Source: Rhodospirillaceae bacterium (GTDB lineage Bacteria > Pseudomonadota > Alphaproteobacteria > Rhodospirillales > Rhodospirillaceae). From it: a stretch of DNA of 7,729 nucleotides. A program made the position numbers and the translations under genes. Below the pieces are notes generated by a model. It was not told where the DNA came from and searched no databases. It saw only the letters and a program-made list of their open reading frames with translations. Of the stretch, positions 1 to 7,415 are shown in pieces (the stretch's first letter is position 1; every line of letters starts with the position of its first letter). Location of the stretch: the NCBI GenBank assembly GCA_002691085.1, contig NZGX01000021.1:38266-45994 (forward strand), given 5' to 3'.

Positions 1-1125
1 ACGGGAGAGGATATCGTAGAGCTCCATGTTCATGGGAGTAGCGGTGTTATTGCAGAAATACTTTCGGTTCTGTCAACAATCCCAGAATATAGAATCGCCA
101 ACCCTGGAGAATTTACTAAAAGGGCCTTTCTATCTAATAAACTTGATCTGACACAGGTAGAAGCACTCGCAGATTTAATTGAAGCTGAAACACAAGAACA
201 AGTATATCAAGCAAATAGACAAATTCAGGGCCAGTTAAAAAAAACATATAATAACTGGAAAAAAGGCCTATTAAATTCTTTGGCAAAAGTAGAGGCAATG
301 ATAGATTTCCCAGAAGAGGACCAAAGTATACCGGAGCAATTAAATTTTCTTGATAATCTTAGCATCATTAAAGATGAGATTTCACAAGCTTTAAACTCTA
401 AAACTGGTGAGATTATTAAAAATGGTTTAACAATTTGCATAATTGGCCCACCAAATGCTGGAAAATCTTCATTAATTAATTATTTAAGTAAGAAAGAAAC
501 AGCCATTGTTTCTAGCCAACCAGGTACAACAAGGGATGTTGTAGAGGTACATCTGAACCTATTTGGGTATTCAGTAGTTTTTGCGGATACAGCTGGCATA
601 AGACAAACACAAGATTTGGTTGAAAAAGAGGGGGTTAAAAGAGCTATTAAAAGAGCGGAAGATGCAGAGATAACTGTCGCAGTTTTTGACGGAGATATTT
701 ATCCAGATTTAGATAAAGAGACGCTAGCAAACATAGATAAAGAGACAATTATTTTGGTTAATAAATCTGATAAGTTAACAAACAAAAATATAAAATTAAA
801 AAATACTCTATTACATAAAAAAGATATTATTTTTATTTCTGTAAAAGAAGAGCTTGGAATAGATCAGCTTTTAGATAGAATAAACTTTAAAATAAATGAG
901 ATATTCAGTTTACAAACATCTATTGCTCCCTTAACTAGAGAACGACAAAGAGAAGCATTGTTGTTATGTCTGGAGTATATTGTTTCTGCTGCTCGGGGAG
1001 AAGAGCCAGAGTTGGTTGCCGAAGATTTGAGATTATCTTTAAGAGCGCTTGGAAAACTTGTTGGCGAAGTAGACATTGAAGATGTTCTCGACAAACTTTT
1101 CTTTGATTTTTGTATAGGTAAATAA
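1..1125 (+). CDS. mnmE: tRNA modification GTPase MnmE (5' truncated by window edge)
   Basis: MnmE is a GTPase that works with MnmG and a folate cofactor to add the aminomethyl or carboxymethylaminomethyl group to U34 of tRNAs reading NNA/NNG codons. The frame is open from base 1, giving 374 visible residues. The first residues, TGEDIVELH, align with about residue 74 of the E. coli protein, so roughly 70-75 N-terminal residues lie outside the window. Visible parts in order are the end of the folate-binding N domain (NPGEFTKRAF, KLDL.QVEALADLI), the first helical segment, and a complete inserted G domain. The G domain shows G1 GPPNAGKSS at fragment residues 149-157, GTTRD at 175-179, DTAGI at 196-200, NKSD at 254-257 and a G5-like SVK near 280. 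The protein ends with the C-terminal CIGK motif, which carries the functional cysteine. All motifs are intact, so the gene looks functional. It is followed 13 bases later by its partner mnmG. An internal ATG at 280 is not the true start. Confidence 0.97.
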   Translation, partial: TGEDIVELHVHGSSGVIAEILSVLSTIPEYRIANPGEFTKRAFLSNKLDLTQVEALADLIEAETQEQVYQANRQIQGQLKKTYNNWKKGLLNSLAKVEAMIDFPEEDQSIPEQLNFLDNLSIIKDEISQALNSKTGEIIKNGLTICIIGPPNAGKSSLINYLSKKETAIVSSQPGTTRDVVEVHLNLFGYSVVFADTAGIRQTQDLVEKEGVKRAIKRAEDAEITVAVFDGDIYPDLDKETLANIDKETIILVNKSDKLTNKNIKLKNTLLHKKDIIFISVKEELGIDQLLDRINFKINEIFSLQTSIAPLTRERQREALLLCLEYIVSAARGEEPELVAEDLRLSLRALGKLVGEVDIEDVLDKLFFDFCIGK

Positions 1126-1138
1126 ACTATTATCAATT

Positions 1139-3031
1139 GTGAAAAATATGGATAAATACGATGTTATTGTCATAGGAGGTGGCCATGCCGGCACAGAAGC
1201 AGCAGCTGCTTCTGCAAGATTTGGAGCAAAAACATTACTGATTACTAATAATCAAAAAAATATAGGTGTAATGTCCTGTAACCCGGCAATTGGCGGGCTT
1301 GCAAAAGGACACCTTGTGAGAGAGATCGATGCTTTAGATGGAATTATGGCCAAAGCTATTGATAAAGGTGGAATTCAATTTAGAACTCTAAACGAATCTA
1401 AAGGGCCGGCCGTACGTGGGCCAAGGGCTCAGGCTGATCGAGTCTTGTACAAAGAAGCCGTACAGAAGCTTTTGAAGGAAATAAAAAATTTATCAATTTA
1501 TGAGGATACTGTTGATGATCTTATTATTGATCATGAACTAAAAACAGTTACTGGGGTTATTACCGCCGCAGGTGTTCATGTATCTTGCAAATCGGTGGTT
1601 TTAACAACAGGTACTTTTTTGAAAGGCGTAATACATTGTGGTAAGGAACGTCTCTCGGGAGGTAGAATTGGTGACAAATCTGTTTATGGACTATCTAACA
1701 CATTGAAAAAATTGAATTTTATGATAGGAAGGCTTAAAACGGGTACACCTCCCCGCCTTGATGGCGATACCATAAACTACTGTATATTAGATGAACAGCT
1801 CGGTGATTTTACACCCAAGCCTTTTTCTTTTTTAAATGAAAAAATAACAAATAAACAAATTGCTTGTCATATAACTAATACTACAATTGATACTAAAAAA
1901 CTTATCTTGAAAAATAGAAACCTTTCTCCAATTTACAACGGACAAATTGAAAGCAGCGGCCCAAGATACTGTCCATCCATTGAAGATAAAGTCGTAAGGT
2001 TCTCCCAAAAGGATACTCATCAGATATTTCTAGAACCAGAGGGATTAACGACAAATATTGTATACCCGAACGGTATATCAACTAGTTTACCAAGGAAAAT
2101 ACAGAACCTCTTAATTAAAACTATTCCAGGATTAGAAGAGGCGATTATTCTTCAGCATGGGTATGCTATTGAATATGATTACGTAGATCCCAGAGAGCTT
2201 CATGCATCTCTTGAAACAAAAAAAGTAAATTCTCTATTTTTTGCAGGTCAAATTAATGGAACCACTGGTTATGAAGAAGCAGCCGCTCAGGGCCTTATAG
2301 CTGGTTTAAATGCTGCAAGGCTGGCAGGTGAGAGTGAGGCAATAATTATTGATAGATCTGAGGCGTTTATTGGTGTCATGATAGATGATTTAACTACTAA
2401 GGGAACAAAAGAACCATATCGTATGTTTACCTCTAGAGCTGAATACAGATTAAGGCTTAGGGCAGACAATGCTGATCTAAGGCTTACAAAAAAAGGTGTT
2501 GAATATGGGTGTGTGGGCAGTTCTAGGGAAAAGATTCATGACAAAAAACTCAACAATCTCAAGTTAGGTCTACGATTGCTTGAAGAGCTCAATATTTCTC
2601 CCTCTCAGCTTAAGGCAAAGGGCTTCAAAATTAATCAGGATGGAGTAAAAAGGTCAGCGAAACAGCTTCTAGCACAAAAAGGTATTGGTTTAGAGGGTGT
2701 AAAGATATTATGGCCAGAGGTAAACATGGTTGATAAAGATGTACTGGACCAAATTGAGATACATGAGAAATATAGGGGTTATATTGAAAGACAAGATGCA
2801 GATATTAGGGCATTCAGGAGAGATGAATCATTAATGCTGCCAAAATCACTTAATTATTCTATGATCGGCGGCCTCTCAACGGAGGTTTTGCAAAAATTAT
2901 CCTATGCTCAGCCAAGAACTCTCGGCGCAGCATCAAGGATACCTGGCATAACGCCAGCAGCGCTTACTGCTCTTTTGAGATATGTAAAAAAACCCTTAAA
3001 ACCGAATAATTCCCCTAATAAAACAGTATAA
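1139..3031 (+). CDS. mnmG: tRNA uridine-5-carboxymethylaminomethyl modification enzyme MnmG (GidA)
   Basis: MnmG is the FAD- and NADH-dependent partner of MnmE in wobble-uridine modification of tRNA. The 630-residue product has the normal family length (E. coli 629). Visible motifs are the N-terminal FAD-binding GGGHAG (13-18), CNPAIGG with conserved Cys47, GRLKTGTPPR, GPRYCPSIEDK with the second conserved cysteine at about 278, the family signature beginning AGQINGTTGYEEAAAQG at 369, GTKEPYRMFTSRAEYRL, and a helical C-terminal domain ending in SRIPGITPAALTALL. The start is uncertain. GTG at 1139 gives MKNMDKYDVIVIGGG, while ATG at 1148 gives MDKYDVIVIGGG. Both are compatible with the family, and neither has a recognisable Shine-Dalgarno sequence, so expression may depend on read-through from mnmE 13 bases upstream. 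The stop codon is 1 base before the first parS site. Confidence 0.98.
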   Translation: MKNMDKYDVIVIGGGHAGTEAAAASARFGAKTLLITNNQKNIGVMSCNPAIGGLAKGHLVREIDALDGIMAKAIDKGGIQFRTLNESKGPAVRGPRAQADRVLYKEAVQKLLKEIKNLSIYEDTVDDLIIDHELKTVTGVITAAGVHVSCKSVVLTTGTFLKGVIHCGKERLSGGRIGDKSVYGLSNTLKKLNFMIGRLKTGTPPRLDGDTINYCILDEQLGDFTPKPFSFLNEKITNKQIACHITNTTIDTKKLILKNRNLSPIYNGQIESSGPRYCPSIEDKVVRFSQKDTHQIFLEPEGLTTNIVYPNGISTSLPRKIQNLLIKTIPGLEEAIILQHGYAIEYDYVDPRELHASLETKKVNSLFFAGQINGTTGYEEAAAQGLIAGLNAARLAGESEAIIIDRSEAFIGVMIDDLTTKGTKEPYRMFTSRAEYRLRLRADNADLRLTKKGVEYGCVGSSREKIHDKKLNNLKLGLRLLEELNISPSQLKAKGFKINQDGVKRSAKQLLAQKGIGLEGVKILWPEVNMVDKDVLDQIEIHEKYRGYIERQDADIRAFRRDESLMLPKSLNYSMIGGLSTEVLQKLSYAQPRTLGAASRIPGITPAALTALLRYVKKPLKPNNSPNKTV

Positions 3032-3032
3032 T

Positions 3033-3048
3033 TGTTTCACGTGAAACA
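3033..3048. promoter_or_regulatory. parS: parS site 1 (ParB nucleation site)
   Basis: TGTTTCACGTGAAACA is a perfect 16-bp inverted repeat identical to the widely conserved bacterial chromosomal parS consensus. It begins 1 base after the mnmG stop codon (3029-3031) and lies upstream of the likely rsmG start. In other bacteria ParB dimers bind such sites with the helix-turn-helix domain, load as CTP-dependent clamps and slide onto neighbouring DNA. The parB gene about 1.4 kb downstream is the obvious source of the binding protein. Confidence 0.95.
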
Positions 3049-3073
3049 TCACCTACATAATTTAGATGGAAAA

Positions 3074-3709
3074 ATGTTTCACGTGAAACAAGATTCATTT
3101 ACCAGCATTGAATTCTGCAGAATTTTCTCAACCTCAGATGCAGTTGTATCTAATCTTAAGGAATTGGAGAAAATTCTCCTAACTTGGAATGAAAATATGA
3201 ATTTAATATCAAAGTCCACTTCCTCAAGCATATGGTGGAGGCACATAGCTGACTCTGCACAAATTTTTAAATTTTTCCCAAATAAATCGAAAGTTCTAAT
3301 TGATTTAGGGTCTGGCGCGGGTTTTCCAGGTCTAGTCCTTTCTATAATGGGTTTCCCAGAGGTTCATTTAGTTGAGTCGGTTGGAAAGAAGGCAAATTTT
3401 TTAAAACATGTAATAGATACACTAAATTTGAATGCGTATGTGCATAATTTAAGGATTGAGGAATTGAAACCATTGAAAGTAGATATTGTAACTTCTAGGG
3501 CCCTTGCTTCTCTGGATAAATTACTCCATTTATCAGGAAAATTTGTTGGGGATAAAACCCTTCAGTTTTACTTCAAGGGACATAGATATAATACAGAACT
3601 TGAAGAAGCTAAAAAAAAATGGGCTATTGATTTTAAATCATATAAAAGTTTTACTAATACAACATCTAGGATCATAGAAATTAAAAAAGCCAAGCTTATA
3701 GGTAATTAA
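3074..3709 (+). CDS. rsmG: 16S rRNA (guanine527-N7)-methyltransferase RsmG (GidB)
   Basis: RsmG uses S-adenosylmethionine to methylate N7 of G527 in 16S rRNA of the small ribosomal subunit. With the ATG at 3074 the product has 211 residues, close to the usual 205-215. The class I methyltransferase fold is shown by LIDLGSGAGFPG, whose DLGSGAGFPG core is at residues 77-86. It is preceded by the typical WNENMNLIS and RHIADSAQI segments and followed by LVESVGKKANFLK and the conserved VTSRALASLDKLL. I prefer 3074 because homologues rarely have more N-terminal sequence. A TTG at 3032 directly after the mnmG stop would add 14 residues read through parS site 1. The Shine-Dalgarno is weak for either start: GGA lies only 3 bases before 3074. 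The first codons (MFHVK) are encoded by parS site 2. The stop is 1 base before parA. Confidence 0.94.
   Translation: MFHVKQDSFTSIEFCRIFSTSDAVVSNLKELEKILLTWNENMNLISKSTSSSIWWRHIADSAQIFKFFPNKSKVLIDLGSGAGFPGLVLSIMGFPEVHLVESVGKKANFLKHVIDTLNLNAYVHNLRIEELKPLKVDIVTSRALASLDKLLHLSGKFVGDKTLQFYFKGHRYNTELEEAKKKWAIDFKSYKSFTNTTSRIIEIKKAKLIGN
3075..3090. promoter_or_regulatory. parS: parS site 2, overlapping the rsmG start
   Basis: This is a second exact copy of TGTTTCACGTGAAACA, 42 bp from the first when measured centre to centre. It starts at the T of the preferred rsmG ATG (3074-3076), so the palindrome encodes the first residues MFHVK and part of the sixth codon. The 42-bp spacing is close to four turns of B-DNA, which would put both sites on the same face of the helix. 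Apart from the 16-bp core the flanks of the two copies differ, so this is not a longer duplicated block. Confidence 0.95.
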
Positions 3710-3710
3710 T

Positions 3711-4490
3711 ATGTCAAATGGGCTAAGAATAATATCTATTTCAAATCAAAAAGGCGGAGTTGGAAAAACTACGACAGCTGTTAACCTTGGAACAGCATTA
3801 GCTGCAGTTGAGAAAAAAGTATTACTTATTGACTTAGATCCTCAAGGGAATGCTTCTACTAGCCTGGGCATTCCTGCAAATCAGAGAGAAATTAACATTT
3901 ATCAAATGTTAATAGGTCAACTCAATGTTTCAGAGGTCATAAAAAATACTTCTGTTCCTAATTTAGATATTTTGCCTTCAGGAATCGATTTAGCTGGGGC
4001 TGAGCTTGAGCTTATTGATGTTGATGAGAGGGAGTTTTGTTTAAAAAAAAGATTAACAAGTAATTCCATCAATTATGACTTTATTTTGATAGATTGCCCT
4101 CCTTCCTTGGGTCTTTTAACCTTAAATGCACTGGTTGCATCGAGTGGGGTTTTAGTTCCTCTTCAGGTTGAATTTTTAGCTTTAGAAGGTCTTAGCCAAC
4201 TTGTTAGGACTATCGAAAGAATTAAAAATAGTTACAATAAATCATTAAATATTCAAGGCATTGTTCTTACAATGGCAGATAAAAGAAATAAGCTTTCTGA
4301 TATGGTAGAGAAAGATGTCAGGAAATTCTTTGGTGAAAAAGTTTATAAAACAGTAATACCAAGAAATGTAACAATATCAGAAGCCCCATCACACGGAATG
4401 CCTGTATTAATATATGATTTACAATCCAGGGGTGCAAGATCTTATCTTAGTCTCGCTAGTGAAGTTCTCAAAAGGGAAGAAATTCTTTAA
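3711..4490 (+). CDS. parA: chromosome partitioning ATPase ParA (Soj family)
   Basis: ParA is the nucleoid-binding ATPase that moves ParB-parS complexes and so segregates replicated origins. The 259-residue product begins directly with the ATPase fold and has no N-terminal DNA-binding extension, which matches chromosomal Soj/ParA rather than the large plasmid type. The deviant Walker A motif KGGVGKTT is at residues 14-21 with the signature lysine K14. IDLDPQGN follows at 40-47, and Walker B FILIDCPPS is at 124-132. LVPLQVEFLALEGL and the C-terminal VIPRNVTISEAPSHG are also typical. The ATG lies 1 base after the rsmG stop, with a modest AGGT ribosome-binding sequence 7 bases upstream. parB follows after 2 bases, so the two are surely co-expressed. 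Confidence 0.97.
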   Translation: MSNGLRIISISNQKGGVGKTTTAVNLGTALAAVEKKVLLIDLDPQGNASTSLGIPANQREINIYQMLIGQLNVSEVIKNTSVPNLDILPSGIDLAGAELELIDVDEREFCLKKRLTSNSINYDFILIDCPPSLGLLTLNALVASSGVLVPLQVEFLALEGLSQLVRTIERIKNSYNKSLNIQGIVLTMADKRNKLSDMVEKDVRKFFGEKVYKTVIPRNVTISEAPSHGMPVLIYDLQSRGARSYLSLASEVLKREEIL

Positions 4491-4492
4491 TT

Positions 4493-5392
4493 ATGGCAAA
4501 CAAAAACACGAAAAATAGTTTGGGAAAAGGTTTGGATGCACTATTTAATGAGGGAGCCAATGACTCATCATCGCATATGTCTATCGATGCTAGCTCTAAA
4601 TCCCAAGATTTAAATATTTTACCAATTGATAAAATTTATCCATCTTCTTTACAGCCAAGAAAATACTTTGATGAAAGTAAAATTATTGAACTAGCTTCTT
4701 CAATTCAGGAAAGAGGATTGCTTCAGCCATTACTGGTGAGAGAAAGAAAAGATGGAAACTATGAAATTATAGCAGGTGAAAGAAGGTGGAGAGCTTCACA
4801 GTTAGCTAAAATTCATAATCTTCCTGCAGTGATAAAAAATCTATCAGATACAGAAGTACTTGAGGTTGCACTTATAGAAAATCTTCAGCGCTCAGATCTT
4901 TCTCCTATTGAGGAGGCCGAAGGTTACCAGAAACTAATTAACGACTTTAGTCACAATCAAAACGATATAGCAAAACTAGTTAGTAAAAGTCGTTCACATA
5001 TTGCTAATTTATTAAGACTTCTAAACTTACCCGTTCAAATAAAAAAATATTTAGAAGATGGAAAAATATCAATGGGTCACGCAAGGGCGTTAATTGGCGT
5101 GGACGACTCATTAGACATTGCTAAAATTATTATTGCTAAGGGACTATCAGTTAGGGCAGTTGAAAAAATTATTTCGATTAAAAGTAATAAAAGAAATAAT
5201 AATATTTCTAAAGAAAAAATAAAAAAGGATGTGAATACATTAGCAATCGAGAAACAGTTACAAGATACACTCGGATTAAAAGTCAATATTAAATTTAATG
5301 GAAAAGGAGGTAGTCTAACTTTTTACTACTCTGACCTGGAGCAATTAGATGATTTGGTTACTAGTGTTTTAAGAAAAAATTTAAATAAATAA
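4493..5392 (+). CDS. parB: chromosome partitioning protein ParB (parS-binding CTPase)
   Basis: ParB binds parS, loads as a CTP-dependent sliding clamp, and stimulates the ParA ATPase. The 299 residues have the usual chromosomal architecture. The N-terminal ParA-interacting motif SLGKGLDALF is at 9-18, followed by a variable serine-rich linker to about 40. The ParB/Srx nucleotide-binding domain contains QPRKYFDE at 54-61, GLLQP at 75-79 and GERRWRA at 95-101. ENLQRSDLSPIEEA starts at 129, the helix-turn-helix is at roughly 156-178 (DIAKLVSKSRSHIANLLRLL), and the C-terminal dimerisation domain starts at about 245. All key motifs are present. The start ATG is 2 bases after parA, and a GGGAAG sequence sits 13 bases upstream, rather far for a strong ribosome-binding site. 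The stop is only 2 bp from the stop of the convergent downstream gene. Confidence 0.97.
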   Translation: MANKNTKNSLGKGLDALFNEGANDSSSHMSIDASSKSQDLNILPIDKIYPSSLQPRKYFDESKIIELASSIQERGLLQPLLVRERKDGNYEIIAGERRWRASQLAKIHNLPAVIKNLSDTEVLEVALIENLQRSDLSPIEEAEGYQKLINDFSHNQNDIAKLVSKSRSHIANLLRLLNLPVQIKKYLEDGKISMGHARALIGVDDSLDIAKIIIAKGLSVRAVEKIISIKSNKRNNNISKEKIKKDVNTLAIEKQLQDTLGLKVNIKFNGKGGSLTFYYSDLEQLDDLVTSVLRKNLNK

Positions 5393-5394
5393 AG

Positions 5395-6333
5395 TTATGA
5401 AATTTCATATTCTTCCTTAAGTTGACGAATAACGTTTTTAACTGTTTGTATTTCATTTATAGTTCTTACCCCTTGTCCTGCAGACCATATATCAAACCAT
5501 GCTTTTGATTTCACTGTACTATCAAATTTTTTATTTTCAGAAACATCCATACTCTTTGGGTCTATTCCTTCTTTGATAATAGATTTAGTTAGGTAATTAG
5601 CTGCAACACCAGTGAAATAGTCTGAGGTAATAATATCAGCTTCAGTTGAGTTTATTATCATTGTTTTATATTCATGGGATGCAAGACTTTCTTTTGTTGC
5701 TATAAATTTAGTACCCATATACGCAAAATTAGCTCCTAGGATTTGTACTGCCCTTATCCCGGCCCCATTGACTATACCTCCACCTAATACGATTGGCCCT
5801 TTGAAAAATGAACGGACAGCTGGGACAAAAGAGAATGCTGTTAAAGAGCCAGTATGGCCTCCAGCTCCTGAAGAAATAAGAACAAGACCATCTGCACCAG
5901 CTTGAAGGGCCTTTTTTGCATATTCAACAGAACTTACATCTGCAAATACCATTCCACCATAATCATGGACTTGTCTAGTAACTCTCGCGGGAGAACCTAG
6001 AGCAGTAATTACAATCTCAGGCTTATAATTCTTTATAAGATTAAGATCATCTTCAAATCTCTTAGAAGAAGAGTGTACAACAATATTTACGGCCCAAGGA
6101 GGAGAATGCATAGGTTTTTGTTTATAGTAAACCTGAAGAGCGGACGTAATAGTCTCAAACCAATTCTCTAATTCAGTTAAAGTTTTAGCATTGCTTGTTG
6201 GTAGTACGCCTACTACACCAGATTTGCATGCAGATACAACTAGCTGTGGACTAGTAACTAAATACATGGGTGCTACAAATACAGGTATGGATATTCTTTT
6301 GTTAATTGACTTTATTTTATCATTAATATTCAT
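5395..6333 (-). CDS. nitronate monooxygenase-family FMN flavoprotein (2-nitropropane dioxygenase-like)
   Basis: This is a 312-residue TIM-barrel flavoprotein of the nitronate monooxygenase family. Known members bind FMN and oxidise toxic nitronates such as propionate 3-nitronate, while related proteins reduce quinones or act as enoyl-ACP reductases (FabK). Visible motifs are PVFVAPM at 17-23, GAGGHTG at 156-162 with the expected catalytic His160, and phosphate-binding GGGIVNGAGI at 184-193. GANFAYMGTKFIATKES follows from 200, and the late family segments ADIITSDYFTGVAANYL and AWFDIWSAGQGV are present. These C-terminal segments favour the nitronate monooxygenase branch over FabK, but the substrate cannot be read from sequence. 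An AGGCG ribosome-binding sequence lies just before the ATG. The gene is 14 bases downstream of the porin-like gene on the same strand and probably shares its transcript. It converges on parB with 2 bp between stops. Confidence 0.85.
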   Translation of the reverse strand: MNINDKIKSINKRISIPVFVAPMYLVTSPQLVVSACKSGVVGVLPTSNAKTLTELENWFETITSALQVYYKQKPMHSPPWAVNIVVHSSSKRFEDDLNLIKNYKPEIVITALGSPARVTRQVHDYGGMVFADVSSVEYAKKALQAGADGLVLISSGAGGHTGSLTAFSFVPAVRSFFKGPIVLGGGIVNGAGIRAVQILGANFAYMGTKFIATKESLASHEYKTMIINSTEADIITSDYFTGVAANYLTKSIIKEGIDPKSMDVSENKKFDSTVKSKAWFDIWSAGQGVRTINEIQTVKNVIRQLKEEYEIS

Positions 6334-6347
6334 ACGCCTACTTATAA

Positions 6348-7415
6348 CTACAATCTATTTATAAAAACAAATACTACACCTGTGTTAACATACTTTTTCT
6401 CAGATATAATCTGCTTGGTTTTAAAAGTAGATACGCCAGCTTTGAGTGTTTTAGTGATTTTATATGAAATTTCAAACTTTTTTTGTCTTACTCTTTCTCT
6501 AAGATTATTTGTGTTTATACTTTTTACATTGCCATTAAATAGAGAGCCCCCTAATCCAAATGCACCAAAATTATAGTTTAACGCTAATGAAGAAAACCTT
6601 GTTCTTGATTCATTATTTAGTTTCTTAAAAATATGCGCCCCTCCAAAAACAAAATTTCCTAACTTAAATTTAGTGCTAACGTTCCAGGCTAAGTTATTAA
6701 AGTTTGTTTCTATATCGTCACTTTTAAAAAAACCTGAGGTAACTGAGTAGGTATTTCCTCTTTCATATTTTTTCCAGTTTAAGGTTATTTCATACCCATT
6801 TTTGTAAAGTTTAGGAAAATTCAAAAAAGACTTGGAATTACTAAAGTTTCCTGGAAAGTAATTAATACCAACCTTAAAGCCATTTAGCTCTTTTGTTGAA
6901 TAACCAACATTAAAGGAATCACCAATAAAACCTCTGAATGATAAAATATCCATTAAGTCTGTTGATAACTCTGAGCGAGAAAGTATTCCAATAACCTCAT
7001 CGTCTGCTATTAGCTGCTTTGGAGGCTCTAAGGTTAAATCATAATTGAAGCCTGAAGACCTTCCAAGATGTATTAAGCCTATAGAATTTATAATATTAAG
7101 ATAATTTTTACCAAAATAGGGGCTTATTTTTCTCTTCATATATGAGTTTTTAGCTTTAATCTCTGACCAGATATTAACCTGAATTTTATTATTAAATTGC
7201 AAATGCCCTTTTAAGCCAAAGTCAGAAATAACAGAAAAGTGTTCTAGTCCATCCGCATAGGCACTTTGATAATCATTATGAGTAATATACTCTTCTATTT
7301 TTCCACTAATTTGTAAGTTTAAAGGTTCCGACCGAACGTAAGTATGGTAAGAAAAGGTCAATGAAATACTAATTATAAGAATTTGTAATATTTTATTGGT
7401 AAAAATTAAATTCAT
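6348..7415 (-). CDS. probable outer membrane porin (alphaproteobacterial Porin_4-like beta-barrel)
   Basis: The sequence resembles general-diffusion porins of Alphaproteobacteria. It shows alternating hydrophobic/polar strands with many aromatic and glycine residues, including an early GKIEEYITHND strand, NSIGLIHLGRSSG (like the porin segment FGRIELG), GFKVGINYFPG (like the GFQLGVSYTP strand) and repeated strand pairs such as SSLALNYNFGAFGLGGSLF. I place the start at the ATG at 7415, which gives 355 residues beginning with a signal peptide: a Lys at 8, hydrophobic core about 9-23, and likely cleavage near residue 29. The longer frame from 7463 would add 16 residues and has no ribosome-binding sequence. 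A TATAAT on the same strand at 7470-7465 would start transcription downstream of that ATG. The C terminus VFVFINRL lacks the usual terminal phenylalanine. It is upstream of the flavoprotein gene in a probable two-gene unit. The porin family call is by eye only. Confidence 0.68.
   Translation of the reverse strand: MNLIFTNKILQILIISISLTFSYHTYVRSEPLNLQISGKIEEYITHNDYQSAYADGLEHFSVISDFGLKGHLQFNNKIQVNIWSEIKAKNSYMKRKISPYFGKNYLNIINSIGLIHLGRSSGFNYDLTLEPPKQLIADDEVIGILSRSELSTDLMDILSFRGFIGDSFNVGYSTKELNGFKVGINYFPGNFSNSKSFLNFPKLYKNGYEITLNWKKYERGNTYSVTSGFFKSDDIETNFNNLAWNVSTKFKLGNFVFGGAHIFKKLNNESRTRFSSLALNYNFGAFGLGGSLFNGNVKSINTNNLRERVRQKKFEISYKITKTLKAGVSTFKTKQIISEKKYVNTGVVFVFINRL

Noticed and set aside
280..300. 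ATG at 298 or upstream alternative start as a true mnmE start
   Set aside because: The frame is open and clearly homologous to MnmE back to base 1, so the true start is outside the window.
864..1136. 90-residue open frame on the - strand inside mnmE
   Set aside because: It overlaps the conserved C-terminal coding region of mnmE, has no recognisable motif and no independent support, and is best explained as a shadow frame.
1403..1422. GC-rich palindromic patch (GGCCGGCC) in otherwise AT-rich DNA
   Set aside because: It encodes the conserved MnmG segment KGPAVRGPRAQADR; codons for Gly, Pro, Ala and Arg explain the composition.
1832..2469. Short - strand open frames within mnmG
   Set aside because: They lie opposite strongly conserved MnmG segments and show no family features.
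4636..4644. TTATCCATC, a 7-of-9 match to the DnaA box
   Set aside because: It is a single imperfect copy inside parB with no cluster of boxes or AT-rich unwinding element, so it does not indicate an origin of replication in this window.
5077..5286. 69-residue - strand frame within parB, rich in Phe/Ile/Leu and looking membrane-like
   Set aside because: The hydrophobic look comes from the complement of Lys/Asn/Ile codons of the parB linker region; there is no start context.
5397..5408. 12-bp palindrome ATGAAATTTCAT at the parB/flavoprotein convergence, considered as terminator
   Set aside because: It has no loop, is all weak pairs apart from two G-C pairs, and has no following T-run, so it would not form a stable terminator hairpin.
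6382..6576. 64-residue + strand hydrophobic frame opposite the porin-like gene
   Set aside because: It is the complement of beta-strand codons of an intact porin-like frame, with no ribosome-binding sequence.
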